Both the position numbers and the translations under genes were made by a program. DNA of 64,000 nucleotides, taken from positions 33,374 through 97,373 of the forward strand of contig CALMYW010000309.1 in the NCBI GenBank assembly GCA_937873665.1, given 5' to 3'. This DNA is from an uncultured Sphingorhabdus sp. (lineage in GTDB: Bacteria > Pseudomonadota > Alphaproteobacteria > Sphingomonadales > Sphingomonadaceae). This document shows, piece after piece, positions 48,706 to 57,636 of this stretch. Within the stretch, counting starts at the first letter, position 1. Every line of letters starts with the position of its first letter. A model generated the notes under the pieces. The model saw nothing but the letters and a program-made list of their open reading frames with translations. It was not told where the DNA came from and made no database searches.

Positions 48706-50217
48706 ATGTCTTTTTTTGAAGAACTGGGCCTTGCCCAACCCCTCCTGAAGGCACTTGCCGCTTCGGGATATGATACCCCGACCCCGATCCAGATGCAGGC
48801 GATCCCGCCGTTGCTGGAAGGTCGCGACCTGTGTGGCATCGCGCAGACGGGCACCGGCAAGACCGCTGCCTTCGCGCTGCCGTCACTCCACCATTTCGCC
48901 ACCAACATCAAACCGCGCGTGCCCTATGGCTGCCGGATGCTTGTGCTGTCGCCGACCCGCGAACTTGCGGCACAGATTGCGGAAAAATTCCGCGACTATG
49001 GCAAGTTTCTGGGCCTCACGGTCAACTGCGTCTTCGGCGGCATGCCAATCTTCACGCAAAAGAAGAAGCTGCAGTCGGGCACCGACATCCTCGTCGCCAC
49101 GCCTGGCCGCCTGCTCGACCTTATTGAACAACGCGCGCTGAGCCTGAAGGATGTCGAAATTTTCGTTCTCGACGAAGCCGACCAGATGATGGACCTGGGC
49201 TTCATTCACGCGCTGAAGCGCATCGACCTGATGCTCCCCAAAAAGCGCCAGAGCCTGTTCTTTTCGGCCACCATGCCCAAGGCGATTGCCGAACTGGGCA
49301 ACCGTTTCCTCAACAACCCCGTGCGCGTCTCGGTCACGCCGGCGGCGACGACTGCGGAACGCGTCGATCAATTCGTTACCTTCGTCACCCAGGGCGAAAA
49401 GCAGGCCTTGCTCAACTATCGCCTCAAGGATGAGGCAGTCGAGCGTGCGCTCGTCTTCACCCGCACCAAACATGGTGCCGACCGCGTCGTCCGCCATCTG
49501 GCGGGTGCGGGCATCAAGGCCGCTGCGATCCATGGCAATAAGAGCCAGGGTCAGCGTACTGCAGCAATGCAGGGCTTCCGCCACGGGCATCTGAAGGTGC
49601 TGGTCGCAACCGACATCGCTGCGCGCGGTATCGACGTGCCCGGTGTCAGCCATGTGTTCAATTACGAGCTGCCCAATGTACCCGACCAATATGTCCACCG
49701 CATCGGCCGCACCGCGCGTGCCGGCGCCGATGGCATCGCGGTCAGTTTTGTCAGCGATGACGAGCGCGGGTATCTGAAGGATATCGAGCGGCTGACCAAG
49801 GTTCGCTTGATGCAGGTTGGCCTGCCCGAAGGTTTCCGCCAGCTGGTTGCAGAAATGCCCAAGCCGGTCGTCGCCAAGCGCGAAGAACAGCCCCGCCGCG
49901 CAGGAGGACGGCCCGGTCAGGGGCAAGGTCGCCCCGGCGGTCGTCAAGGTTCAGGTCGTGCACGCCCGGCCCATGGCAGCCCGTTGATGAGCCGCGACGG
50001 TTATGGCCGTGACGAAATTCCTGTCCGCAATGATCGTGGCAGTGAACGTCGGGAAGATCAGCGTGCGCCCCGCGCCGACAATCGCCCCAACCACAAACGT
50101 GGTGGCCCACCGATCAGCGGCGCCTCTCATGGCCGCGACAGTGAACGCCCCCGCAACTATGGCCCCAAGCCATCCGGTGTGGGCAAGTTCAAGACTGCGG
50201 TTAAGCGGGCGCGGTAA
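48706..50217 (+). CDS. rhlE: DEAD-box ATP-dependent RNA helicase (RhlE-like)
   Basis: 503 residues. The Q motif (GYDTPTPIQMQAIP), Walker A AQTGTGKT (46-53), PTREL, GG, TPGRL, DEAD (about 156), SAT (about 187), and the C-terminal ARGIDVP and HRIGRTARAG motifs are complete. From about residue 390 the protein is Gly/Arg/Pro-rich and basic (RRAGGRPGQGQGRPGG...), a disordered RNA-binding tail as in RhlE. It remodels RNA, usually in ribosome assembly, mRNA decay or cold adaptation. The symbol is by subfamily resemblance only. Confidence 0.92.
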   Translation: MSFFEELGLAQPLLKALAASGYDTPTPIQMQAIPPLLEGRDLCGIAQTGTGKTAAFALPSLHHFATNIKPRVPYGCRMLVLSPTRELAAQIAEKFRDYGKFLGLTVNCVFGGMPIFTQKKKLQSGTDILVATPGRLLDLIEQRALSLKDVEIFVLDEADQMMDLGFIHALKRIDLMLPKKRQSLFFSATMPKAIAELGNRFLNNPVRVSVTPAATTAERVDQFVTFVTQGEKQALLNYRLKDEAVERALVFTRTKHGADRVVRHLAGAGIKAAAIHGNKSQGQRTAAMQGFRHGHLKVLVATDIAARGIDVPGVSHVFNYELPNVPDQYVHRIGRTARAGADGIAVSFVSDDERGYLKDIERLTKVRLMQVGLPEGFRQLVAEMPKPVVAKREEQPRRAGGRPGQGQGRPGGRQGSGRARPAHGSPLMSRDGYGRDEIPVRNDRGSERREDQRAPRADNRPNHKRGGPPISGASHGRDSERPRNYGPKPSGVGKFKTAVKRAR

Positions 50218-50242
50218 GCGCCGTGGTTGCAGTTAGATTACC

Positions 50243-50318
50243 GTAGCCCTGAGCTTGTCGAAGGGCGCTTCTCAGATGTGGCGTGACGCTGAGAGGCGTG
50301 CTTCGACAGGCTCAGCAC
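50243..50318. repeat. Dispersed CTGAGCTTGTCGAAGG repeat, paired copy
   Basis: AGCCCTGAGCTTGTCGAAGG at 50245 and, inverted, GCTTCGACAGGCTCAGCAC ending at 50318 form the two ends of a 76-base element behind the helicase gene. A shortened, reversed version is at 54948-55004. Confidence 0.8.
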
Positions 50319-50337
50319 TAATGTTATTCCGCAGTTC

Positions 50338-51927
50338 TCAGTGCCTGAAATGCCGCATGCCGGTGAAGACCATCGCCAGCCCTGCTTCGTCAGCGGCGGC
50401 GATGACTTCTTCGTCGCGCATTGAGCCGCCCGGCTGGATAACCGCCGTCGCCCCAGCCTCTACCGCGGCCAGCAGGCCGTCAGCAAAGGGGAAAAAGGCG
50501 TCTGAAGCGACCGCCGAACCAACGGTGCGCGGGCTTTCCCAGCCATAGGTGTCTGCAGCTTCGCGTGCCTTGATCGCGGCGATGCGTGCGCTGTCGCGGC
50601 GGTTCATCTGGCCGGCACCAATGCCCGCTGTCGCACCGTCTTTCGCATAGACAATCGCGTTCGATTTGACATGCTTGGCAACCGTCCAGGCAAAGCGGCA
50701 GTCGGCGAGTTCCTGCGCTGTTGGCGCCCGCTTCGTCACCACCTTGAAATCGCTGTCGGGCACGAAACCATTGTCGCGTGACTGCACCAGCAACCCGCCG
50801 GTAATCGGTTTCACCATCAGGCCGCCACGTTTCGGATCGGGCAGGTCGCCGGTCAGTAGCAGGCGCAAATTCTTCTTCTTGGCGAATACCGCCTTGGCTG
50901 CGTCGTCAGCAGCAGGAGCAGCAACGACCTCCGTGAAAATCTCGGTAATCGCCTCGGCCGTCGCGCCATCTAGCGGACGGTTGACAGCAACAATCCCGCC
51001 AAAGGCCGAAACGCTGTCGCATTCAAGCGCAGCGCGATAGGCCTCGATCAGCGTATCGCCCGTGGCAACGCCGCACGGATTGGCATGCTTGACGATAACA
51101 ACCGTCGGCGGCCCATCGCGAAATTCGCTGACCAGCTCGAGCGCAGCGTCGGCATCGTTATAATTGTTGTAGGACAGTTCCTTGCCCTGGATTTGCTCCG
51201 CCTGCGCGATGCCCGATCCGTGCGGACCAACCGGGACATACAGCGCGGCGCGCTGGTGCGGGTTTTCGCCATAACGCAGCTCTTCGGCGCGATTGCCGTT
51301 AATCGCAAGCATATCCGGGAAGAATTGCTGCTGATCGGCAAAGGCGAACCATTGGCTGATCATGCTGTCATAGGCGGCCGTTGCCGAATAGGCCTTGGCC
51401 GCACATTTGCGGCGGAAATCATAGCTGGTCTTGCCGCCCGATTCCTCCATCTCGGCGATCAAATTGTCATAGTCGGCAGGATCGGTAACAATCGTGACAT
51501 AGGCATGGTTCTTGGCTGCGCTGCGTACCATCGACGGGCCGCCAATGTCGATATTCTCGATAATCTCGTCGCGGCTCGCGCCCTTGGCGACCGTCTGCGC
51601 AAAGGGGTAGAGATTGACGACCACCAGATCGATCGCGCCGATGCCATGTTCTTTCATCGAAGCGGCATGCTCTGCATTGTCGCGCACCGCGAGGAGGCCG
51701 CCATGCACCTTGGGGTGCAGAGTCTTGACGCGGCCATCCATCATTTCGGGAAAGCCGGTGAGGTCGCTGATATCCTTCACCTGCAGCCCGGCATCGCGCA
51801 GCGTCTTTGCTGTGCCGCCGGTCGACACCAGTTCGACATCGCGCTTGGCAAGTGCATGGCCCAATTCAACCAGCCCGCTTTTATCCGACACCGAAAGCAG
51901 TGCCCGTTTGATCTTCACATCGCTCAT
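50338..51927 (-). CDS. purH: Bifunctional AICAR transformylase/IMP cyclohydrolase
   Basis: PurH carries out the last two steps of IMP synthesis. The 529-residue protein has the MGS-like IMP cyclohydrolase domain at the N terminus ([48 protein letters not shown]) and the transformylase domain with KHANPCGVA (about 275) and the C-terminal [17 protein letters not shown]. Length is the family norm. It is followed on the same strand, in reverse order of transcription, after the heparinase-like and rpe genes; the conserved order rpe-heparinase-purH is known to me from sphingomonads. Confidence 0.97.
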   Translation of the reverse strand: MSDVKIKRALLSVSDKSGLVELGHALAKRDVELVSTGGTAKTLRDAGLQVKDISDLTGFPEMMDGRVKTLHPKVHGGLLAVRDNAEHAASMKEHGIGAIDLVVVNLYPFAQTVAKGASRDEIIENIDIGGPSMVRSAAKNHAYVTIVTDPADYDNLIAEMEESGGKTSYDFRRKCAAKAYSATAAYDSMISQWFAFADQQQFFPDMLAINGNRAEELRYGENPHQRAALYVPVGPHGSGIAQAEQIQGKELSYNNYNDADAALELVSEFRDGPPTVVIVKHANPCGVATGDTLIEAYRAALECDSVSAFGGIVAVNRPLDGATAEAITEIFTEVVAAPAADDAAKAVFAKKKNLRLLLTGDLPDPKRGGLMVKPITGGLLVQSRDNGFVPDSDFKVVTKRAPTAQELADCRFAWTVAKHVKSNAIVYAKDGATAGIGAGQMNRRDSARIAAIKAREAADTYGWESPRTVGSAVASDAFFPFADGLLAAVEAGATAVIQPGGSMRDEEVIAAADEAGLAMVFTGMRHFRH

Positions 51928-51932
51928 TTTGT

Positions 51933-53657
51933 TTATCCCAGAAACTTGAGGGCCCAGCCAATGGTCATGCCGCCCTTTGGCGCATTGACGCCAATCACGA
52001 GCTGGCGGGTGGGGTTTGGCCGGCCATTTTCATCCACCCAGATACTGTCATCGACCTCGATCGTACCGAGCGCGGTCATGAAGGTCCAACTGCTGCCATC
52101 GTCGAGGCGCATTACGACACTGCGTTTGTCGTCAGCGAGCAGCAGCTCGATATCGGGACCGAGATGGAAGCGGAGATGCACAGGCACCTCTTCGCGTCCC
52201 TTAAATTTCGCATGCGGCAGGAGCGTATCCTCGCCGCGCAACTCCATGCCGTCCGAACGCAGGATCAGTACCCGGTTATGGATGAAGCCATAGCTGCGCG
52301 CATAGCCATCATGATTGGCTTCGATCCGCGTCGCTTTTTCAATATCGCGCCGTTCAAGCTCGACATCGACAACACCAGCGCCCAGTTGCCCTTTGGCGAG
52401 CAGTGCGGTTGAATTGCTGTCGTCTACACATAGGGTCGAATGTGCAGCAGTGGTACGCAAACCGCGCGCCAGAGCCGCCGGTATGCTCGCCCCGGCAAGA
52501 CCGGCACCGCCGCAATTGATCACGATCCGCTGCCTGCCAAAACTGAATTCGAACGCGAGCGTTGATGCACAGCCAACCAGCGCCTGTTTCGCATGCGGAG
52601 GCGGTCCGGCGTCAACTTGCAGGACAGCAGGCCCCGCACTGACCCGTTGATAGCCCCAATCGAGCGCTTGACGCAGTGGCCGGGCACGCACACCGCTGGC
52701 CTGAACCAGGGCCTCGATGCGCTCTGCCCCCAAATGGCCGCATCCCTGCCAGGCACCCAGTCCGCCATCGGCGTGCGTCAATCCCAACAGCGCCGGAACG
52801 TTGCGACTGAGCGTATCGGTAAGGAAATCGGGAACAGCTTCCTGCCGCGCTGTGTAACATTCGCGCAACGTCGACAGCAGCGCAATCAGTTCCATCAGTT
52901 GCTGCGGCGCGCGCGACAATAGCCCGCCATCGGGAAAAACCAGATCAGACAGTGCGGCCTCAAGGCTGTGCTCACCCATCGCCCGCCGCGCCTTGCCCTC
53001 CGGGAGCAATAGCGAGGCGGCGACAACACCCGCCCAGCCGCAGACCTTGTCAAAAGGCTTGGTCGCACGGACCGCCGACTGGTCGAGATGCCGGGCGGTG
53101 CGCGCAAAATGGTTCAGGATTTTGGAGCGATAGATGAGGTCAGTGCTGGTCAGCAAATAGGGCGCGGCGCTCGCCATATTGAGAAAGCGCCACGCGCTAT
53201 TGTCGATCCGCCATGCCGGCATGCGCGGCCGGTCGCCATTGGCCGCCAGCCATTTTTCGGCAATCGATGCGGCGAGTGGCGCACCTTCGCCGCGATTGAC
53301 CGCGGCAGACAAATCGCGCAGCCAGTCGAAGCGATGGACATAGTCGGCAAAGGCGGGAGGCAATGTCGACTTGTCATAATCGATCGCATTGATCGACTGC
53401 TCCATGCCCTGAAACAGGAATTTTCCGATGCGGATCGCGGTGCCGCGCGCCTCATCGCCCGGAAGCGGATCGGTGGGTACGGCCAGCAGTTTCATCGGCA
53501 GCTTGCCGGTGATCCGCATCTTGTGCAGCGGGGTGCGCCAGCTCAACTGATAGAGCATCAGCGAAACACGGGCGGCCAGATTTTCAAGACGACCTGCCGG
53601 ACGCACGACCAGCGCATTGGCGCCAATCTTATCGTCCGGGCGATCGGCTTCGGCCAT
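51933..53657 (-). CDS. Heparinase II/III family protein
   Basis: 574 residues with an alpha-helical N-terminal (toroid-like) half and a beta-sandwich C-terminal half, the pattern of heparinase II/III-like polysaccharide lyases. Typical segments are [58 protein letters not shown], and [16 protein letters not shown]; the C-terminal domain has NCGGAGLAG and [13 protein letters not shown]. No signal peptide is seen. Substrate and even lyase activity are unproven. It overlaps rpe by one base and ends 5 bases before purH, so all three share a transcript. Confidence 0.75.
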   Translation of the reverse strand: MAEADRPDDKIGANALVVRPAGRLENLAARVSLMLYQLSWRTPLHKMRITGKLPMKLLAVPTDPLPGDEARGTAIRIGKFLFQGMEQSINAIDYDKSTLPPAFADYVHRFDWLRDLSAAVNRGEGAPLAASIAEKWLAANGDRPRMPAWRIDNSAWRFLNMASAAPYLLTSTDLIYRSKILNHFARTARHLDQSAVRATKPFDKVCGWAGVVAASLLLPEGKARRAMGEHSLEAALSDLVFPDGGLLSRAPQQLMELIALLSTLRECYTARQEAVPDFLTDTLSRNVPALLGLTHADGGLGAWQGCGHLGAERIEALVQASGVRARPLRQALDWGYQRVSAGPAVLQVDAGPPPHAKQALVGCASTLAFEFSFGRQRIVINCGGAGLAGASIPAALARGLRTTAAHSTLCVDDSNSTALLAKGQLGAGVVDVELERRDIEKATRIEANHDGYARSYGFIHNRVLILRSDGMELRGEDTLLPHAKFKGREEVPVHLRFHLGPDIELLLADDKRSVVMRLDDGSSWTFMTALGTIEVDDSIWVDENGRPNPTRQLVIGVNAPKGGMTIGWALKFLG

Positions 53658-54316
53658 TATCCCCTCAGGGCTGCGATATTGGCCGCGTAAGCGCTTGGTC
53701 CGCCCTTGAAGGTCGCGGTTCCGGCGACCAGCGTATCCGCGCCTGCCGAAATGGCGAGCGGCGCGGTTTCAACCGTAATGCCGCCATCGACTTCAAGGCG
53801 GATGTCCTTGCCGGTCTTTTCAATCATCTTGCGGATCGCCTCGATCTTGCGCAGCTGGCTTGAAATGAAGCTTTGCCCGCCAAAGCCGGGATTGACGCTC
53901 ATCACCAGCACAAGGTCGATCTCTTCAATCAGATAATCGAGCATCTTTGCCGGCGTGTGCGGATTAAGCACGATACCCGCCTGTTTGCCCAGTGACTTGA
54001 TCAACTGCACCGTGCGGTGCGGGTGCGGTCCCGCCTCCGGATGGAAGGAAATGATATCGGCGCCTGCGTCAGCGAAGTCCTTCACAAATTGGTCGACCGG
54101 CGAGATCATCAGATGGACATCGAATGGCTTCGCGCTATGCGGGCGCAGAGCCTTCACGACGGCCGGGCCGATCGTGATGTTGGGTACGAAATGGCCGTCC
54201 ATCACATCGACATGGATCCAGTCACAGCCTGCCTCGTCAATCGCACGAACCTCTTCGCCCAGACGCGCAAAATCGGCGGAAAGGATCGAAGGGGCAATGC
54301 GGATAGGAGCGTTCAT
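53657..54316 (-). CDS. rpe: Ribulose-phosphate 3-epimerase
   Basis: Rpe interconverts ribulose-5-phosphate and xylulose-5-phosphate in the pentose phosphate pathway. The 219-residue TIM barrel shows every family block: [14 protein letters not shown] (about 10-23), [14 protein letters not shown] (about 35-48), [13 protein letters not shown] (about 138-150) and EVDGGI (about 175), which supply the metal-binding His/Asp residues. It is the first gene of the rpe-heparinase-purH group. Confidence 0.96.
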   Translation of the reverse strand: MNAPIRIAPSILSADFARLGEEVRAIDEAGCDWIHVDVMDGHFVPNITIGPAVVKALRPHSAKPFDVHLMISPVDQFVKDFADAGADIISFHPEAGPHPHRTVQLIKSLGKQAGIVLNPHTPAKMLDYLIEEIDLVLVMSVNPGFGGQSFISSQLRKIEAIRKMIEKTGKDIRLEVDGGITVETAPLAISAGADTLVAGTATFKGGPSAYAANIAALRG

Positions 54317-54387
54317 GGCTGGCGCTTAGCGGGACTGCGCAGCAGGGGCAAGGCAAGCACCCCTTCATGCACAACTAATCCACCGTT

Positions 54388-54912
54388 TTATCCACCGCGT
54401 TGTCGCGAAAAAAGCTCGATACGGCCCATCGCTTCGTCTGTGGCCTCCAGAAAGCGGAAGCCCAGCTTCTTTGCAACCCTTCGCGACGCCCGATTCCCCG
54501 GATCGATGATACAGCGAATTTCGGGTGCCTTGAGTTCGTCGTCAGCCCATGCCAGCGCCGCCGCCATCGCTTCGGTGGCCAACCCTTTGCCCCATGCCTC
54601 GGGAATGAAGGCCCAGCCTGCTTCGGGGACGCCTTCAAGCCCGGCTACTCCGCGCTCGAACCATGAGAGCCCGCCATTGCCCAAAAATCTTCCGGTGGCG
54701 CGGTCTAGGAACGACCAATAGCCATAGCCCATGAACTGCCAGAGTGCCGAGGCAGCAAGGAACTTGCCCCAGCTTTCGGTGCGGGTGCGCGGCTTGCCGC
54801 CGATAAATTCGGTCATCGCCGGATCGGCCCATGCCGCGGCATAGTCCTCCCAATGGTCGAGACTGATGGGGGCTAGGATCAGGCGGTCGGTCGTGAGGGT
54901 AGGCGCATTCAT
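54388..54912 (-). CDS. GNAT-family (RimJ/RimL-type) N-acetyltransferase
   Basis: 174 residues of the GNAT_3/RimJ-RimL group: TDRLILAPISLDHWEDYAA at the N terminus, FLGNGGLSWFERGVAGLEGVPEAGWAFIPEAWGKGLATEAM with the acetyl-CoA-binding (Q/R)GxGxA-like segment WGKGLATEA, and the closing NRASRRVAKKLGFR. It transfers acetyl groups to an amine (protein N terminus, small molecule or antibiotic); the target is unknown. It stands between rpe and the RsmB-like gene on the same strand. Confidence 0.82.
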   Translation of the reverse strand: MNAPTLTTDRLILAPISLDHWEDYAAAWADPAMTEFIGGKPRTRTESWGKFLAASALWQFMGYGYWSFLDRATGRFLGNGGLSWFERGVAGLEGVPEAGWAFIPEAWGKGLATEAMAAALAWADDELKAPEIRCIIDPGNRASRRVAKKLGFRFLEATDEAMGRIELFSRQRGG

Positions 54913-54947
54913 GCTGTCACCTGAAAATGGATACGGCCAAGTTTAAC

Positions 54948-55004
54948 GCCTGTCGAAGCACACCTCGCCGAGAAGCGCCCTTTGACAGGCTCAGGGCTAC
55001 GGTG
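54948..55004. repeat. Dispersed CTGAGCTTGTCGAAGG repeat, shortened reversed copy
   Basis: CCTGTCGAAGCACACCTC followed by GAGAAGCGCCCTTTGACAGG and CTCAGGGCTAC corresponds to the two ends of the 50243-50318 element in reverse, with the middle missing. It lies between the GNAT and RsmB-like genes. Confidence 0.75.
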
Positions 55005-55013
55005 ATATTTCAG

Positions 55014-56288
55014 CTAGCCCTTGCGCTGCAGGCAGGCAATGAAGAAGCCGTCGAGCCCGCCCTTGTCCGCAAGCATGCCGGGCAGCGTGCGGACATAGCC
55101 GTCTGTCGGCGTGATGCCTTCGGGCAGAAGGGCGGTGTCGATTTTTGCTTTGGCAAAATTGCCGTGCCGCGCGAGGAAGGCATCGGCCTGTTGCTCGCCC
55201 TCTTCGGGTTCGAGCGAGCAGGTTGCATAGACCAGCGTTCCGCCGGGTTTGACCATGGCCGCCGCCTTGTCGAGCATCGCGGCTTGTAGTTCTACCAGTT
55301 CGGCAATCTGCCTTGGCCCGATCCGGTGGAGCACATCGGGATGGCGGCGGAAGGTACCTGTCGCGGTGCAGGGTGCATCAAGCAGCACGGCGTCGAGCGG
55401 TGCCTCAGGCTCCCAGGTCAGCACATCACCAATGTTGGATTTCGCCGCCAGCCCGGTCCGCTCCAGATTGGCCGACAGCCGCTCCATCCGCTTCGCCGAC
55501 TTGTCGAGTGCAGTGACGTTCCAACCTTGGCTCGCCAACTGCATGGTCTTGCCACCGGGGGCCGCACATAGGTCAGCTATCTCTCGATGCTGTCCCTGCC
55601 CCAGCAATCGCGCTGGCAGGCTGGCCGCCAGATCCTGCACCCACCATGCGCCATCGGCATAGCCGGGCAACATTTCAATCGCCGAGCCACGTGCCAGCCG
55701 GATATGGCCCGGTGCGAGGCTGGTGCCTTCCAGTTCTTCAGCCCATTTGGCGGTCTGCGAGGGATCCGACACAATCAAGTCGAGCGAAGGCGGCTCGGTC
55801 AAGGCGACACGCGCCGCCTCGACCATCTCCGCACCCCAAGCTGCTTTCCAGCGGTCGGCAACCGGATGCGTCAGGCTGGGCGCCTCAGGCAATGTCGGCT
55901 GCAACCGCCAGAGCGAACCGAGCACACCATGCACCAACCGTCTGGGCCCTTTGTCGAGCAGCGGCAGGGCGGTCGAGATCGCAGCGTGCGGCGGCGTACC
56001 CAGCCGAAGCATCTGCGCCAGCGCCATCCGCAGTACCATGCGGGCCTTGGCATCCTCCGCCAATGGCAGACGGGTCTGGCTGTCGATCAGCAGATCGAGG
56101 TCTGGGAGCCAGCGTAGCACTTCCTGCGCAATGGCAATCGCCAGCGCCCGGTCCGACGGCTCGAGCCCTTTGGCCATCGCACTCGCCGCCTGATCGAGTG
56201 GTTGGCCGGTGCGCAAGCAAGCGTCGAGCATCCGCAACGCAGTGCGGCGGGCAGCAAGGCCGGTGGCGGTGGTTGGGCGGGTGTTCAT
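55014..56288 (-). CDS. RsmB/NOP-family rRNA cytosine-5 methyltransferase
   Basis: 424 residues from the ATG at 56288. Residues ~10-125 are a NusB-like helical domain (ALRMLDACLRTGQPLDQAAS ... EVLRWLPDLDLLID), and the C-terminal ~250 residues a methyltransferase: CAAPGGKTMQLA (SAM motif I), DAPCTATGTFRRHPDVL (Cys about 305) and VYATCSLEPEEGEQ (Cys about 355), the two catalytic Cys of RNA m5C enzymes. E. coli RsmB methylates C967 of 16S rRNA, and the same role is likely. Confidence 0.9.
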   Translation of the reverse strand: MNTRPTTATGLAARRTALRMLDACLRTGQPLDQAASAMAKGLEPSDRALAIAIAQEVLRWLPDLDLLIDSQTRLPLAEDAKARMVLRMALAQMLRLGTPPHAAISTALPLLDKGPRRLVHGVLGSLWRLQPTLPEAPSLTHPVADRWKAAWGAEMVEAARVALTEPPSLDLIVSDPSQTAKWAEELEGTSLAPGHIRLARGSAIEMLPGYADGAWWVQDLAASLPARLLGQGQHREIADLCAAPGGKTMQLASQGWNVTALDKSAKRMERLSANLERTGLAAKSNIGDVLTWEPEAPLDAVLLDAPCTATGTFRRHPDVLHRIGPRQIAELVELQAAMLDKAAAMVKPGGTLVYATCSLEPEEGEQQADAFLARHGNFAKAKIDTALLPEGITPTDGYVRTLPGMLADKGGLDGFFIACLQRKG

Positions 56289-56340
56289 TGCTCCCCGCAT
56301 AGGCTGCGGGCAAATTCTCTACAATCGAAATAGCGGCGTT

Positions 56341-56434
56341 TTGTCACCCCCGACTTGATCGGGGGTCCATGGTCTGAACTGTCGGTTTTAACCTTTGTGT
56401 CAGACCGTGGATTCCCGCTTTCGCGGGAATGACA
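56341..56434. repeat. Family A palindromic repeat, copy A4
   Basis: TTGTCACCCCCGACTTGATC at the left and TTTCGCGGGAATGACA at the right. The left hairpin has changed on both sides (CCCCCGA-CTTGA-TCGGGGG) so that pairing is kept. It lies between htpX and the RsmB-like gene. Confidence 0.82.
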
Positions 56435-56452
56435 GGATAGAAATGTCGCCGT

Positions 56453-57316
56453 TTATCTACTGCCGAAAGGGTCCAGCGCGCTGCGGCGCGGGCCCGAACC
56501 CATTTGCTCGGCCAAAGCCTCCAGCTCGGCAATCCGGTTCTCGGTTGCCGGATGGGTTGAGAACATCTCTGATATGTGCGTCGGCACGATGTAGAGCTGG
56601 GCTGCCGAAGGGTTGCGCTCGCTGACCGGATTGGGGATCGCCTGTGCCGCACCCGATATTTTGGCAAGCGCCGCGGCAAGGGCGAGTGGCTTACCCGATA
56701 TCTCGGCACCGGTGCGGTCAGCCCCATATTCGCGCGTGCGGCTGATCGCCAATTGCACGATCATTGCGGCGAAGGGAGCAATCAGCACAGCGAGCAAGGT
56801 CGCCAAACCATTTCGCTCGCTATCGCGGAAGAACAGCCCGAAATTGGCGAGCATCGACAGCGCACCTGCAATCGTCGCGACCATCGTCATGATCAGCGTG
56901 TCTCGGTTTTTCACATGCGCCAGTTCATGCGCCATCACGCCTTCCACCTCGTCGCGACTGAGCATCGACAGCAGGCCGGTGGTCGCGGCCACCGCGGCAT
57001 TTTCCGGATTGCGGCCGGTGGCAAAGGCATTGGGATTGGGGTTATCGACAATATAGACTCGCGGCATCGGCATATTGGCGCGCCGCGCGAGATTGGCGAC
57101 CAGCCCGTAGAAATTGGGCTCGCTCTGCGCATCAACCTCGCGCGCATTGTGCATTTTGAGGACGATCTTGTCGGCGTTCCAATAGGTGAACAGGTTCATC
57201 CCCGCCGCGACCAGCAGCGAGATGATGGCCCCGCCCGAGCCACCAAGCGTATAACCGAGCGCCATGAAAAGCGCCGTCAGCGCCGCCAGCAACATCGTGG
57301 TCTTGAGCATATTCAT
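56453..57316 (-). CDS. htpX: Membrane-bound zinc metalloprotease HtpX
   Basis: 287 residues of peptidase family M48. Two N-terminal helices ([36 protein letters not shown]) precede the zinc motif HELAH (about 128-132), with a further helix pair behind it and the third-ligand region [12 protein letters not shown]. HtpX cleaves misfolded inner-membrane proteins together with FtsH. The ATG at 57316 has a GGAGGATATC ribosome site, so the longer frame to 57475 is not used. Length agrees with the family. Confidence 0.95.
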   Translation of the reverse strand: MNMLKTTMLLAALTALFMALGYTLGGSGGAIISLLVAAGMNLFTYWNADKIVLKMHNAREVDAQSEPNFYGLVANLARRANMPMPRVYIVDNPNPNAFATGRNPENAAVAATTGLLSMLSRDEVEGVMAHELAHVKNRDTLIMTMVATIAGALSMLANFGLFFRDSERNGLATLLAVLIAPFAAMIVQLAISRTREYGADRTGAEISGKPLALAAALAKISGAAQAIPNPVSERNPSAAQLYIVPTHISEMFSTHPATENRIAELEALAEQMGSGPRRSALDPFGSR

Positions 57317-57391
57317 CTTGATATCCTCCGTATGAGGCCCAATGTGGGGGGACGTTGTTCCGCTTTCAAGAATGTCCTTAGGAGCCTCACC

Positions 57392-57556
57392 ATGGGCAAG
57401 CGCCCGCCGCATGTGAAACCGCCAGCCTATCTGTCGAAAAGCCCGCCTGTTCCGGAGCCCAAGGCGGTGGAGCACAAGCCGCTCCCCGATGAGGAACGGC
57501 CAGACCCGGTCCGCTATGGCGATTGGGAACTAAAAGGCATCGCCGTCGATTTCTGA
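57392..57556 (+). CDS. DUF1674 (SdhAF4-like) protein
   Basis: 54 residues ending in [17 protein letters not shown], which is the DUF1674 signature (RYGDWEKKGxxxDF). The mitochondrial homologue SDHAF4 protects flavinylated Sdh1 during succinate dehydrogenase assembly, so an assembly role for the SDH flavoprotein is the expected one. AGGAG precedes the ATG. It diverges from htpX. Confidence 0.85.
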   Translation: MGKRPPHVKPPAYLSKSPPVPEPKAVEHKPLPDEERPDPVRYGDWELKGIAVDF

Positions 57557-57563
57557 TTAATCA

Positions 57564-57578
57564 CCCGATTAAATCGGG
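57564..57578. promoter_or_regulatory. 15-bp palindrome between DUF1674 gene and acyl-CoA ligase
   Basis: CCCGATT-A-AATCGGG is a perfect inverted repeat ending 58 bases before the ligase ATG. It could be an operator for the ligase or a weak terminator of the preceding gene. It shares the core CGATTAAA with the palindrome at 16571-16592. Confidence 0.4.
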
Positions 57579-57636
57579 GCTTGCGCTCGGCGCGTTCGCC
57601 TTTATGCCTTCTCTCGAGAAGAATGTGAGGAGAGGC

